Positions 15,101 to 26,200 of a stretch of 64,000 nt of DNA are shown here, piece by piece. The notes below the pieces were generated by a model. The model was not told the DNA's origin. It did no database searches and saw only the letters and a list, made by a program, of their open reading frames with translations. The first letter of the stretch is position 1. Every line of letters begins with the position of its first letter. The stretch is from Liolophura sinensis (lineage: Eukaryota; Mollusca; Polyplacophora; Chitonida; Chitonidae). The position numbers and the translations under genes were made by a program. The DNA lies in contig NC_088295.1 of the NCBI RefSeq assembly GCF_032854445.1, forward strand, positions 58,945,249 to 59,009,248. Direction: 5' to 3'.

Positions 15101-15871
15101 CCACTGAAAGAAGTGCTTTGGAGGTTGAAAAGGTTAAAGATTTACAGTATAACAAGAGATGACTGCAACTCTGATTCGAGTGTCTCAAACACACGAGTCA
15201 CATTGTGAAATGACATCAAATGTGTAGAAGGTAATTTTGTATTGCCTCTGTTCAAAAGAGTTGTATTTTCATCTGATACATTGTCTACTGACACGTGCAT
15301 TGCACAAGAGGCCGGGGTAAAAGACTAAAACTAACCTGTCTTTAGAAATAGCTGTGCAAAAGTGTCTCCTGAATATAAATAAGTGTGATGGCAGAGAAAG
15401 GAAATAAAGCCAAAATGCAAACTTTTCAGTGAGATTCTTTGGGGAACACGACACATTTAGGCCCATTTCGCACTGTAACTGGCTGCACCACCTGAATCAG
15501 AGTTACTCACTTGCAACTAAACCGACGATGGACTTTTTTGATAAACTTAATCCCACTTCATGTGTTCGAAGTAATGTGTTCGAAGTAATGTGTCAACATC
15601 TAGTTCAATATATGAATGACACTATAATACGAGCCCAAGACATCGCAATAAGCGTGTTGTTGTTGTAGCAGCATTCAATTTTCATCCAAGCACGTGTCGT
15701 TGTCAAGTAAGAGACGCACTTCAACACGAATTCAGGGTGAGTTTATCCACTGGGTGGCAAAACTGTACCCAAAATCTGACAAAAGAATAATGAAACTACA
15801 ACGAACACTATGAAAATCAACATAACACCTACCGACGAGTCGGTTTCAAAGCCAAAAAACGTATCTGCCAT
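104..15871 (-). CDS. PATL1: PATL1 / Pat1 homolog, mRNA-decay scaffold (15 exons, 3' end outside window)
   Basis: Pat1-family P-body protein that couples deadenylation to decapping (DDX6, LSM1-7, DCP2 partners in other animals). Exons in transcript order: 15871-15833, 14347-14245, 13537-13440, 11908-11807, 11456-11388, 10570-10448, 9728-9447, 8442-8268, 4077-3939, 3441-3343, 2996-2819, 2534-2402, 1913-1744, 641-574, 254-104. All junctions are GT-AG and all phases match, giving 643 codons in frame. The start reads MADTFFGFETDSS. Residues 39-42 are DETF, the motif by which Pat1 binds DDX6/Dhh1, followed by an acidic DGDWEEQHEKL stretch. The middle is proline- and glycine-rich. Around residues 435-470 is the conserved block EKDWIIKIQLLQLQ then NPYLDDFYY, and exon 13 has QFEGSLGRLTSSSVHNPR. 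These match vertebrate PATL1 in order. The C-terminal Pat1 domain is only begun; the rest lies left of base 104. The first exon faces DEAF1 head to head. Confidence 0.95.
1138..1480. repeat. 34-bp minisatellite, about 10 copies
   Basis: Near-perfect tandem copies of a 34-bp unit (core CTTCCCAGTTGAACCGACTG) with only a few substitutions, in the PATL1 intron between 1744 and 641. The unbroken frame across it is a by-product. Confidence 0.97.
2256..2276. repeat. G21 homopolymer
   Basis: Twenty-one consecutive G on the plus strand (C on the PATL1 sense strand) in the intron after exon 12. True length is uncertain since homopolymers are hard to sequence. Confidence 0.9.
3489..3656. repeat. inverted-repeat element with a perfect hairpin
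   Basis: GGGTGTCTCA at about 3525 pairs with TGAGACACCC at 3542, and outer arms (CATAGGTTTAGCCAGGG against CTCTGGCTAAATCTATG) extend the pairing. Looks like a small MITE-like fragment in a PATL1 intron. Confidence 0.45.
4143..4490 (-). mobile_element. SINE-B (second tRNA-derived family), copy 1
   Basis: Read on the minus strand: tRNA-like head with GGTGGCCTGATGCTTAGAGC (A-box region) and GGGATCAAACCC (B box), body, and a 3' end ACATAAAAACCCAAGCATAC. In a PATL1 intron, sense to the gene. Collinear with 12046 and 54484 copies. Confidence 0.8.
4738..4958 (-). mobile_element. SINE-A, 5'-truncated (head incomplete)
   Basis: Tail, 3' end and body recognisable; tRNA head mostly missing. In a PATL1 intron. 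Confidence 0.9.
6841..7052 (-). mobile_element. SINE-A, diverged
   Basis: Older copy with many substitutions but collinear with SINE-A from tail to the B-box region. In a PATL1 intron. Confidence 0.8.
8005..8266. repeat. 24-bp minisatellite abutting the PATL1 exon 8 donor, about 11 copies
   Basis: Eleven tandem copies of a 24-bp unit (core ACATCATCAAGTTGCGAGAA) with variants. The last copy runs into the GTATGT donor of exon 8 at 8267, so the array begins inside the splice site. Confidence 0.95.
10291..10372 (+). repeat. direct repeat, copy 1 (flanks PATL1 exon 6)
   Basis: Shares about 36 identical bases (AAGATCAGATACTATCTAGC onward) and then a diverged CTCTCCATAACCCAAA segment with 10772-10848, about 481 bp away. 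PATL1 exon 6 (10448-10570) lies between. Confidence 0.9.
10772..10848 (+). repeat. direct repeat, copy 2 (flanks PATL1 exon 6)
   Basis: Partner of 10291-10372 in the same orientation. Confidence 0.9.
11041..11244. mobile_element. MITE family 1, copy 1 (PATL1 intron)
   Basis: About 200-bp element with terminal inverted repeats of the form AATTCTTCAACCTTTTCGCAT and no coding capacity. Related to copies at 20025 and 38984; this one is the most diverged. Confidence 0.7.
12046..12370 (-). mobile_element. SINE-B, copy 2
   Basis: Shares TACTGTGTCTTCTTTTGTCT, CTCCCAGTCACATTAT and ACCTGGGTTTGATCCCAGGT with copies 1 and 3. In the PATL1 intron between exons 3 and 4. Confidence 0.8.
13028..13301 (+). 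mobile_element. SINE-A, full length, tRNA head, with 11-bp TSD
   Basis: tRNA-like head GGGGCCTCCGTGGCTCAG (A box) and GAGTTCAAGACC (B box), body with GTGGGTTTCCCCCGGGCTC, 3' end TTCTTGAGTACGGCGTAAAA then an A-rich tail. Flanked by TAAAAGAATGA at 13017-13027 and 13302-13312, a perfect duplication. Sits in a PATL1 intron, antisense. Confidence 0.95.
13828..13978 (+). mobile_element. SINE-A 3' half
   Basis: Starts in the body (GGAAGGTCTGCCGGCAACGT) and runs to the AATAAA tail. In the PATL1 intron between exons 2 and 3. Confidence 0.9.
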
Positions 15872-16330
15872 CTCAAGTCATCTTCCCGAACTTTCACTTC
15901 TTCTTGACTGAACCATTGATGTGTACTCTCTAAAACAAATTACAAGCCATTGGATCAACATACTATTGAATGACATCCAATAAATTGTAAAATTTTAAGG
16001 AAATTAATACTTTTTGATTACCATATGAAAATAAAAGACAAGTTGCCGGGGGCATGAAAAGACTGTCTAATTTATATATTTTGGGTAGAGAGTATTATTG
16101 TATTTCGTCCGAAATACCTTCCACCTTTCCGCCATTTTTTCGCTACACAACGGAAATTGCCGAGACGAAGATGTCGTGACGTTTTAAAACTAAATAACTG
16201 ACTTAACACGCATGTTTATGACTTTTGTTTCACGTACGAAGTGCAGATGTGTTCTTAAGTTTATATTTTCCCTTCCTAACTGCGTTTTCCTGCCGAATCG
16301 TGGACGCCAGCGGGCCCTAAAATCTTCGTG
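15872..16330. promoter_or_regulatory. probable bidirectional promoter between PATL1 and DEAF1
   Basis: Only 459 bp separate the PATL1 start codon (minus) from the DEAF1 start codon (plus), so both 5' UTRs and core promoters must fit here unless distal noncoding first exons exist. The DEAF1 side has more CpG than the flanking introns. A YY1-like CCGCCATTTT lies at 16129-16138, a CRE-like half site TGACGT at 16177-16182, and an ETS-like CGGAAAT near 16151. No TATA box is obvious. The arrangement is seen; the shared-promoter role and motif use are inferred. Confidence 0.6.
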
Positions 16331-19300
16331 ATGTCTGAAGTCGACATTTCCGAGGAGATGCCGAACGGTGACGATTCAGCGTTTACGGACGATCAACACC
16401 ACGTTTCGGGTTGCCGACCATACACATGAGCTTCAGGTCACAGCGGCAAATGCCATCCCTGCAACGCATGGAATTGCTACCGAAGGTGTTCCGGTGTATG
16501 TGGCAACCCCACAAGGACTCTTGACCGCTGAGCAATTTAGCCAGTCTCATCAAGCGGATCCGAGCATAAAAACTACCCACATTGTCATTCATGATCAAAC
16601 TTTAGATTCACCTTTGAAAACCCCTACCACCCCTATTCCACCTCCCACCCCAGCCACACCTTTGAGTAAGGCGAAAGGATTTAGATACCAGTGGGACGAT
16701 TCAGTTCATGCTGACATTTTGCCTGTCAGGGTGTAAAAACACCAATGGTGAACTTCACAAACATAAATTTGGTTCAGGTAATCATCTCAGTGAAATGACC
16801 TGAAATTGCAAACTTTTTCACATTTTAGTTTCTCAATTTGAATTAACTTTTGCAGGGGCTAATTAAGACTCCACTGACTGTTAATTTAAGAGTTTTACTA
16901 ATTAAGATGTTGATACTTATTTCTGGTATGACTTGTTGGAAGTTGAATAGTGCTGATTATGCCAGAGTGTAGCTTATGTGACGTTTAATTAGGCCTAGTC
17001 ATTTTTTAGTTATTTACCAGTATTTATTTGATTCGGGTTGTACTCAAGAATATTTCACTTCTTGACTGGCCAGCATTATGGTGGAAAGGCCAGGGGAAAC
17101 CAACGACTGTGTGCAGTTTGCTGGCAGAAATTCCCATGTATGACTGTTACTGGTTATTAAATTAACTGTTCAACAAATTCTTTGGATCCCATCAATACAT
17201 CTGGCTTCTGTCATATTTTGAAGTGTTCTTTGGAGTAGGTAAAAGACAAAAAAAAAAAAAGAATGTGAAAATGTTATGATGATTATATGCAGTGCATGTA
17301 AGCTTGTGACAAGCAAATATTGTGGAAAATTTTCACTTTAACCATATGAAGTCAGGGTATGTTCATCCACTGTCATTTAATCAAATTAAGTTGAATACAA
17401 TCACAGCTGTTTAGGAGTTTAAGTAAGCCACCTCTTTCCCCACATGTCTTATTCTGCCTTCTGGCATAGGGTTACAAGTTGTTGTATCATTCTATTTTAA
17501 AGCAAACAGGTGTCATTAATTGAGACATCAGTGTCGGGACAAAATAGGTGTTATTGTATCATCTGAAAGGGAAAACTACATGTATGCTCAAAGAGTGATA
17601 AATTGATAATGGAACTAAAACCTTTAAGGATTATAGGGGTCTCTGTGGCGCAGTAAATCAGGAGTCTCTCACCAATGTAGTTGCTGTGAGGTTGTCCAGC
17701 TCATGCTGGCTCCCTCTCTGATTGTAGGTGTAATTTTCTGCTATCAACCCACAGATGGTCACATGGGTTTCCTACCACCATGATACTGGTCGTCCTCGTA
17801 TGAGTGAAATATTCTTGAATATGATTTAAAAAACCAATGAATAAATAAATTTAAAAAGTCTAAGGATTAAGATTATATTGCATGATGTCAAATTTTTTGT
17901 TGGGTACAGGTGGTCGTGGACGTTGCATTCAGGCTACAGACGGTAACTGGCATACGCCTAATGAGTTTGAAAGCTTAAGTGGCAGAGCGAGCAGTAAGGA
18001 CTGGAAACGGAGCATCAGGTACGGCGGGCGTACTCTGCAGTGTTTGATAGAAGACAACATCCTCCACCCGCATGCCACCTCCTGCACGTGTGCAGCTTGC
18101 TGTGATGACGAGTCAGTGGTGAGTTGGGAACTCGGTTGGATCTGACCATTAGGAGAGTTTCCAGATTGCACTCTTTTATCGTTAAAGGTAGAAAAAGTAA
18201 AAAATGTCTGGCAACATTTACTGTAACATAGCGTTTGAAGAAACATTTCACAAAAAGTAATTTTAAGTAGCTGAACAGTGAAGAAAATTGATGAGTTGAA
18301 CGTGAACTTGAGAAATTTTTCTGAAGGAGAGAAATGTCATTTATGCCTTTGGAACAAGACGAGACAGATGATCGGTAGCTTAATGTCAAGAAGGGTTGCC
18401 TACATTTTCACAAGTCACATTATACAGTGTAACTGTGTTTACTTTTAATGACGAAAGATTTAAAACTGGAAACTCCCCTATTGTATTTCAGAGCTATGTC
18501 AGGGTGTAATCCATGGATTTTAGATGCAAAGCAACATATTGATTAAACCAAGTTCTGTCTCACAGTCTGGTGTTAAAAATTAGTGTTGATGAACATTTAT
18601 TTTGTTTGTGTAATGTCTTGTCATTTACTTCTTTACAAGAAATATGGAGAAAAACCAGAATTCACGTGATAGGTGTTTTTTTAATGTTTTAGACGGGACC
18701 AATCCGATTGTTTGTACCTTACAAGAGACGAAAAGAGAAAGTGAAAGTGGCCCGCTATCACCATTTTCCAAAGTTGCAAGACGCCCTAATTCTAAATCTC
18801 CAACTGGCATCCCCTAATGAAATGTCGAAAGATGGTAAGATTTACTCAAAGAATTGTGATACTTCTCTCCCAGTTAAATTTTGATGCTGTGTTGTCCAGA
18901 ATCACTTTGTTAGAGTTTATATTTCAGCTGAACTTAGGAAGAGGGGGGGCGTCTGTGGCTGATGGGTTTAGGCATGCCAGTGCGGCACAATGACCCAGGA
19001 GCCTCTCACCAATGCAGTTATTGTAAGTTCAAGTCCATCTAATGCTGGCGTCCTCTGTGGCCGTACGTGGAGAAGTCTGAATGGTTGTAGGTTTCCCCCG
19101 AGCTCTGTTTGGTTTCCTCCCATCATGATGCTTGCCACAATTGTATAAGTGAAATATTCTTGAGTATGGCGTAAAACACCAAACAAATAAATAAAGACCA
19201 TGATGGAGCCCATGTATTTGCATTTATACAGTGTTATACTGTTAACAGTTATTGCCTTACACAGAATTCTAAGAGAATAACAGTGAACAGAAACTTTAAA

Positions 19301-22300
19301 ATTCAGATTTTTTTTGAAAGTCAGCATTGTGTGAGAGTTGTGTTTTGTGTAACATCACACTTTAGCTGAAACACATTTTTGTCGGGAGAATACATATATT
19401 TGCAATGAGTTTTTTTTGTTTTTTCACCCCAAAGCTATTTTGTATTCTGCTGTAGGTAGTGGAATGCTTGTTTCTATGGCAGTCACACCAAGGACAAATG
19501 TGATGAATATGGCGAGGCCTATTGCCGTGGCGGCAGGTGACAATGGAGAAACGGTTCACATTGTCACGACAGACAGTGCTGGTAACCTCGTCACAGGAGG
19601 TCAGTGGAGACCTTGTTAACCTATAGCCAGAGACACACTAGGTGGATTTTTTTGGCTTGTAGGGATGAACTGAATTGCCCGCGAAATAAGCCGATGATAT
19701 TCACAGGGTAGTTGGAGACACTAGGTGGATTTTTCCAGCGATTGTGGTCATTAGGTTATGTCATGTGACCTAGAAAACCATGTGACACAAACAAAATTTC
19801 ACAGTTCAACCCAATTCCGTGTTGTTTGATTAGTTAGCTCGATTGCCGAAATTCGCTGGAGAGGACACACTGAACAGATATTTTTTGCGTACCTGGCTTT
19901 ATGTCTCCTGTGTTATTTAAACTAACAATGCTTCTGCTTCATTGTAAAATAACGAAGAGATCCCGAACGTTTGTGTCTCCTGAATGCTTTCATAAATGTA
20001 GACGTGAAATCTTTTTGAATACTGTAATTCTTCAACCTTTTTGCAAGGTGTTGACTCAAGCATATTTTGAAGGTATGATCCTGTGTTGACAAAAATTGTG
20101 TGCTTTTGTGAAGCCCTGAAACTGGTCAGTCCAACCAGTGTAGTTTTGAAGTTGCTCTTTCATATGCGAAAAGGTCACAGAATTAGAGTGCATAACACTA
20201 ATCAGAACATGTATGTGTTCATCTTCAAGCCTAACACTGTTTTTTCGCTACGCTTTTATTAATTATATCACTCCAATTACTACCTTGATCCAAACAGCTA
20301 AACAAAAGCCATCTGCTGGAATCCAATCAGATGCTTCCATGCTTTCATCTTTTTTTTTTTTGTTTTTTTGGAAAGATGCTGTTGTCATGACTCCAGTGGC
20401 AACGACCAATCAGAAACAAGGAACTCAGAATGTACTGACTATGGATGTGAACGAACAGAAGCAATGGTGGCAACTAGAAGAGGTATGTCAAATGGCAGAA
20501 AAAGAATAGTGAAAATGAAATTATCTGATTTTCTGCTTTTTGTTTTTTTATCTCGGTGTACACACACATATACTAGGATTGGAAAAATTTTTGAATTTTC
20601 TTTTTTATTTGCACTAAATCATGCATAGTAGTACATTATTGGCTCTGAATACATATTCATTGGTTACAATGCTAAAACGCTTTTGGGTTCGTCGATAGCC
20701 TGCGTTTTTATAATGTATTTTGAGGTCCCGAAATTGAACGGATGTGCTCAAATTAATGTAATCTGATGGCCTGTCTAAACGTAGCATACTTCTTTTAGGA
20801 CTGCTTTTTCTAATCCGCCATTTTTGGTGGCCTAAATTGAATGGTTGTGTTTAGTTCACCATTTTAGTTCAAAATGGCAGAAAGAAAGAAAAAATGTGAT
20901 ATGGCAGTTGCCAACTCAGGTGCGTACTAATTTCCTATTTACAAGTTCGAGTTTCCATGCCCACTTTATGCAAATCAAGTGCTAGATGTACAGATCAGAC
21001 TAAACACAGTGAGAACTTGAACACCATCAAATTGTCTTTAAGCTGGCCTTTTTAGTTTGACAATTCAACACAAGTGTAGGTGGGTTTCCATGCTTTTGAT
21101 CGTGGTTGATTAATTAAGGTAGATTGACAATGTGATTGGTGGTGGTGGGGTGGAGGGGGGAGGGGTGTTGTCTGAAAATTGAGTGTGTTTGAAAATAATA
21201 AGTAAGCCAAAATGAAATTAATCATGACAGTTCTCGCAGGTTTTTGACAGGAGCAATGTTCTTTTTGGAATGAAATGATGAATTTTCACTTCAGATGGCA
21301 AATAACCTACTACAACAGGCTCAACAACTGAAGATTATGATAGAACATACAAAGATACAGTCACTGGCAAACAAAGAAGCTGCTCTACAAAACTTGAGAA
21401 TGCAAATGGAGAAAGAGAAACAAGATGTATGTGGATCTATACAAGAGTTCATAAGGTCAATGGCAATTCTGGAAAGTTGTAGCATGTTGTTGATATCCAG
21501 TCTGTACAATGTTTGACTTGTTTTGTGAAAATCATCAATTTGCGGGATTTAACTTTTCTTTCTTCCTTTCTTTCGGTATGTACTACTGTTTTTAGAAGGG
21601 CCTGATTTTGGAAATAATCCTTGCGGATTTTCAGGGTTCTTAAACCGAAAATGATGTTAAACTGTCACGCCCAATGTGGAATCCAGTTCCTTCTTGGTTT
21701 AGCGTCAACTTTTAAGTCCGAAAGACTCTTCAGATATGTGGATTGAGAGGTTGCTTCCTGCGGCTTTTTCGCATTTTCTATGAAACATAATCCTGGGATA
21801 TCTTGTTCAGTATGGATTTAGCACAAAATTTAGTGCTGTATAAAAAACTTAGCAATAAATTTAAGGAAGAGACTACCTTTTTCTCTTCAGTGAATAAAAT
21901 ACAAAAAATATAAGACTCATCGGGCACTTTGTTGGGCTGTAGTACAGTGATGTCAGAGATTCCTGTTTATTGCTAAGTGAACTCTGTTAATATCTGGCAA
22001 CATTGAATACAGATATAGATGTACATGTAGTACTTTGTACATGTATAGTTATGTTGGACATAGGAATGCAGGCATCCAAGATTGTGTCGCAGGTAAAACG
22101 AATTTATGTCGGCATTGTGCTTCAGATTGTTCAATATGGTCAGAAATGTCCAGTTTAGAGCTTGTTCCCTTTTTGGGCCTCTGTGGTTTAGTGGTTGTTA
22201 GCATGTTTGAGCAGCCCAGTGACCCAGAAGCCTATCACCAATGCGATCACTATGAGTTCACATCCAGTTCATTCTCGCTTACTCTCTGACCATACGTGGA

Positions 22301-22857
22301 AAAGTTTGCAAGCAACCTGCGGATGGCTGTGGAAGAGCCTGGTTTCCTCCCACCATAATGCTGGCCATTGTCGTATAGAGGAATCATTTTTGAGTATGGC
22401 GTAAAATGTCAGTCAAGTATTCTCTTTACAAAAAGAAGTAAAAACATTCATAAAAACCATTACTGGACTTGCCATGAAATGGTTTTGTACATGGCATTTG
22501 TCATTATTTAAAGGTGGTCTTTTCTTTAAATAATTACACTGAAATAATTATCATGAAATAATTGACTCATTGTTATGAATTATTTTTCTTGATTTTCAGG
22601 CCTTAGGTGCTGCAAGGATAGAAAACCAGATGACCTTGTCAAGGGCATTAATGGAGGAAAGGGCCCAGAAAAGCATCGCTGTTCAGCAAGCTTTACAACA
22701 GGCTCGACAAGAATTTCAGGAGAAAATGGACTCTGTAGCAGTGGTGTCTGATGACAAGTGTACCTCATATAGTGTGAATTGGGGACACCAGGATGTCCAG
22801 AATAACATCTCTGGAATCATGGACGGCGAGGAAGAGCTGGAAAAAGACAAAGAGTGA
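16331..22857 (+). CDS. DEAF1: DEAF1-like SAND-domain transcription factor, lacking a MYND finger
   Basis: Exons: 16331-16777, 17910-18118, 18693-18834, 19456-19599, 20376-20482, 21295-21426, 22600-22857 (TGA at 22855). Phases agree from exon 1 to the stop. The product is about 478 residues once two apparent one-base insertions in exon 1 (GGG at 16408-16410 and 16729-16731) are discounted. The SAND domain spans roughly residues 130-215: [21 protein letters not shown], then the DNA-contacting KDWK core in [17 protein letters not shown] and the closing [10 protein letters not shown] basic PYKRRKEK segment follows (likely NLS). Exons 5-7 encode [17 protein letters not shown] and a coiled coil, which align with the human region just before MYND. 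Instead of the C/H-rich MYND finger the protein ends in an acidic [10 protein letters not shown] tail. SAND sequence is far closer to DEAF1 than to GMEB. Start codon chosen because upstream sequence has no conserved frame and the N-terminus is acidic as in DEAF1. Confidence 0.92.
17021..17137 (-). mobile_element. SINE-A 3' fragment
   Basis: Tail and 3' third, diverged; in DEAF1 intron 1. Confidence 0.75.
17636..17852 (+). mobile_element. SINE-A, nearly full length, diverged
   Basis: Head GGGGTCTCTGTGGCGCAG through to AATGAATAAATAAAT, with a small deletion behind the A box; in DEAF1 intron 1 just upstream of exon 2. Confidence 0.85.
18946..19196 (+). mobile_element. SINE-A, full length with small body deletion
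   Basis: Head GGGCGTCTGTGGCTGATGGG to tail AACAAATAAATAAA, in the DEAF1 intron between exons 3 and 4. Confidence 0.9.
20025..20185. mobile_element. MITE family 1, copy 2 (DEAF1 intron)
   Basis: Left end TAATTCTTCAACC, right end GCGAAAAGGTCACAGAATTA; internal AGCCCTGAAACTG and CCAACCAGTGTAG match copy 3. Confidence 0.8.
22176..22418 (+). mobile_element. SINE-A, full length, diverged
   Basis: Head GGGCCTCTGTGGTTTAGTGG to 3' end TTGAGTATGGCGTAAAATG; in the last DEAF1 intron. Confidence 0.88.
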
Positions 22858-22930
22858 CCAAGACAGATTGACGGTCAACCAAATCAAAGAGTCACAAGCC
22901 TTTCAATTACATTTGTACAGGATTGGTTGT

Positions 22931-23052
22931 GCCCACTTTCACAAAGCTTGATCAGTGAATTTTTCGTCACTGTTTGGCGCTTAAACTCTGACATGTTTTA
23001 TGAAAAAAAAAGTTGTGGAAAATATGATTTGCAAAGTTTTGTGAAAGTGAAC
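22931..23052. mobile_element. MITE family 2, copy 1 (DEAF1 3' UTR)
   Basis: Ends GCCCACTTTCACAAAGC and GTTTTGTGAAAGTGAACC are imperfect inverted repeats. No coding content. Confidence 0.65.
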
Positions 23053-23113
23053 CATGGTCTTGGCATGTATCAGTACTCCAAACCTGAAAATTATTTGAAG
23101 TTGATGCAGGACA

Positions 23114-23263
23114 GGGGCCACTTTCACAAAACTTCGTCATTCGGTTTGTCGTAACTTTTCTTGTTAACGTCGTGGCCTTACGGCACTATAACCCAGGCAA
23201 CGTTTTTTTTAAGAAAAAAAATTACTATAAACATGACATAAGAGGTTTTGTGAAAGTGGGCCC
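23114..23263. mobile_element. MITE family 2, copy 2 (DEAF1 3' UTR)
   Basis: Ends GGGCCACTTTCACAAAACTT and GGTTTTGTGAAAGTGGGCCC are inverted repeats of about 20 bp, 60 bp downstream of copy 1 in the same layout. Confidence 0.75.
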
Positions 23264-26200
23264 AGAATGGCAAATCTTCCAACTAGTCACTTCATAAAAA
23301 AAAATGCATGTTGTTTGACATAACCAGAAAGTAGCCAATTGTCAAAATGGTATTTGGTGCAAGACATTGTTCTTGTCCTGCTGCTTACTTCCAGACTTGT
23401 ACGCACGGCAGACTCAAGTCACAAACTTCAGTCACATGTTGACTGAAAAATTGTTGAGTACGACGTTAAGCCCCAACACTCACTCACCTGTTTGAAGAGT
23501 TCAATTAAGTTAGTATCCATTTGGTTAGTTTTGCAGTTTTGATATTGTTTAATCTGAAAGAGGCTGTCAGCAAGTACATGGCAAGGTCTTTAAATTGAAG
23601 AGTTTTGGGAAGTTTCTCCCAAATTGATTGTATGGACTACATCTTCTTCTGACTAGCATGTTCTTTAACTTGTGATTGACTTACACACTGTTACCTTGCT
23701 CCTAGATTTTTTTGGTTCCGCCTCTCTTTGATTCAAAGGATACATGAAACACTTGGTATTTACTGCCTAATACTTTGGGCATCATGTGGCATAAAGCAAA
23801 AAGTTTATGCGCTTTCTTCTTTGGGGGTAATAATGGTTTTGTGCTCCAGGTTTTGTAAGGCCCTAGCAGTCAGTCTGGAAACTAAGTAGCCTGCTTTGGT
23901 GACATCAGCGGTGATAGCTGTCAAAGCTGTTAAGAGATAGTCTGAATTAGGTGCACTAATAAACATGTTTATATATGTACAGTCTTAGAATAACAATTGT
24001 TGAACTCCGCCTTTATATTGACTATGGCCTTTTCTCTCTGCTCAGTGTTGATGATATTTCTCGCCAATCATACAGCTTATGGAGGACCTGGGACAGTTGT
24101 TCAAACCTGTTCTAAAAGTTAACAGTTAAAAGTTACACTTGCTGGGTACATATACTAGGATGAGAGCGGTATTTAACTTTTAAATTTAATGCAGTTTTGA
24201 ACTCTTGTTCTTTAGTCAGTCAAGAGTAAGCCTATGTTAATTCCTCTGGTCAGACACCTTATATTGGACAGACTAAAGTTAGAACTATGTTCTCACACGC
24301 ACACACACACGCACGCGGGAACGCACATGCACACGCACATGCACACAATTCAGTTTTTTTTCCAGAAGCAGTTCCACGTTTCTGCTTTTGTTATAGTGTT
24401 GGAAGTGGTACAAGCTGAACTCCATCTATTGGTGACATTATTAATGGCATTATATCTGAAACAGCTTCTCTGGGTACACGACTGTATTTAACACATGTTA
24501 AATATTGAAATTATAGGAAACTATATATATCATATGGAGCATTTATTTCAGGCATTACATAGATCTTTAATGCACACGTATACAGAGCACATTTTCTATG
24601 CACATGGTTACTAATGCACAATTACACCACAGTTTTGGATCTCTCGTTTGCATTCTCTTTATTCTTGAAATAAATAGGGGTTACTGTTCTAGGGGCGGGG
24701 GTGAGGGGGTGGGTTGGAGGTGGTAATTTCCATTAATGGCACCTTGTGGTAGGTCACATGAAAGGGATACATAACTATTTGTAAATGTGTACTCAATGAG
24801 ATTTAACATATTTTGATACTTGGCTCCAGCAGTTGGGAGAGATTACATTTTGCAATGTATAATTAGACAATAGTTCACAGGATTGAATGCTGAACCACTT
24901 ATTAAGTAAATATATATTCATCTTTTATCAGTGATGTTCAGATGTGGAGAAATTTCACAAAAATCTTCAGAAGATTTCTGTATAACACTGCGACACATAC
25001 TATTAGTTAAATTCAAACTACATCTATAAATATTGGAGTCACATCTGTATATATAACAAATTCTCAACAATGACTTCTTTGGTGCAAAATTTTACTGGTG
25101 TAAATTTGTGAATGATATATCCTAGTCAGTTGTATATACACAGAGGCCTGAAAATCCTTGAAAATCAGAAGAAAAAAATATACGTGGAAGTCCTTGAAAA
25201 ACAAAGGCATTGAAAGTCCATAACATGTAGGTTACTTTGTCACCAAAACATTTAAACCGAATGTATGTTTGAGCTTGTAAAAAAGTTGCTTCATGTTCAG
25301 TGGTTGCTAGTTAACAGTTTGTCCGTTACGTAATTTTTCAGATAATTACGTCCATAAAACTGACATCTGCATCATTAACAAATAGAACATATGTATGAAA
25401 AATGAATACATTTCGAAATATAATAGCTGTGAAAGGACCATCAGTATGAAAAGTGCATGAACCTTTGTATATGACACAAGCTTTGGTGCACTTGAACTAT
25501 GACTTTAAACATGGTAAACAGGAAAAAAATATAAATTATCACAGTTCACTGCTGTTATTAGAATTTTAAATGTAATTTATATTATTTTGGTCTAATTTTT
25601 TTTTTTCATGAAGGGGAATGTTGTTTTTCATTGTACATGTATATATATTTGGGGAAAATTTTGTTGAGAGATGGCATTTGGTTTTGGATTTGGATTTGAA
25701 ATCATTTAAAAGTATGAATTTCAGTTTTTTGAATGTATAGATCCACTCTCAGTTTATACAGGTATGGCATGTTACGGTGTGTTTCTGATAACCTCTGACC
25801 AGAACTAGACCCCTGTTAAAATTTCAGTGACCCAACTGTGGTTGTTCAAGATCTTACTAGATATCATTAGAACTACTTAAAATGAGTACCGGTACACCAA
25901 AAGTTATACTGTACATCCACTGAATCATGGGGAAGAACCGTATTCATGCATTTTGGGTGACCTTGACACCCACGTCATGTGTAGGCCTACTTCCCCATTG
26001 TGTAAGCTATGTGAATCCAACACTGATGTTTAAATATATTTGTGTAAGAAGCCACAAAATGATACCATGTCATTTATGTAAGCAAACCTGAACCAAATAG
26101 TAAAAGTGAAGAATTACAGTTTCACAGGAAGATGCATAATGACATTTTTTTCCTTGCTACTGAATTTAAGGATTTTCTCATGTAAGCTTCACTCAGGATA

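Noticed and set aside
16331-22857. GMEB instead of DEAF1
   Set aside because: GMEB SAND domains have a different core and lack the CTCAACC end; the flanking WWQLEE and coiled-coil segments match DEAF1.
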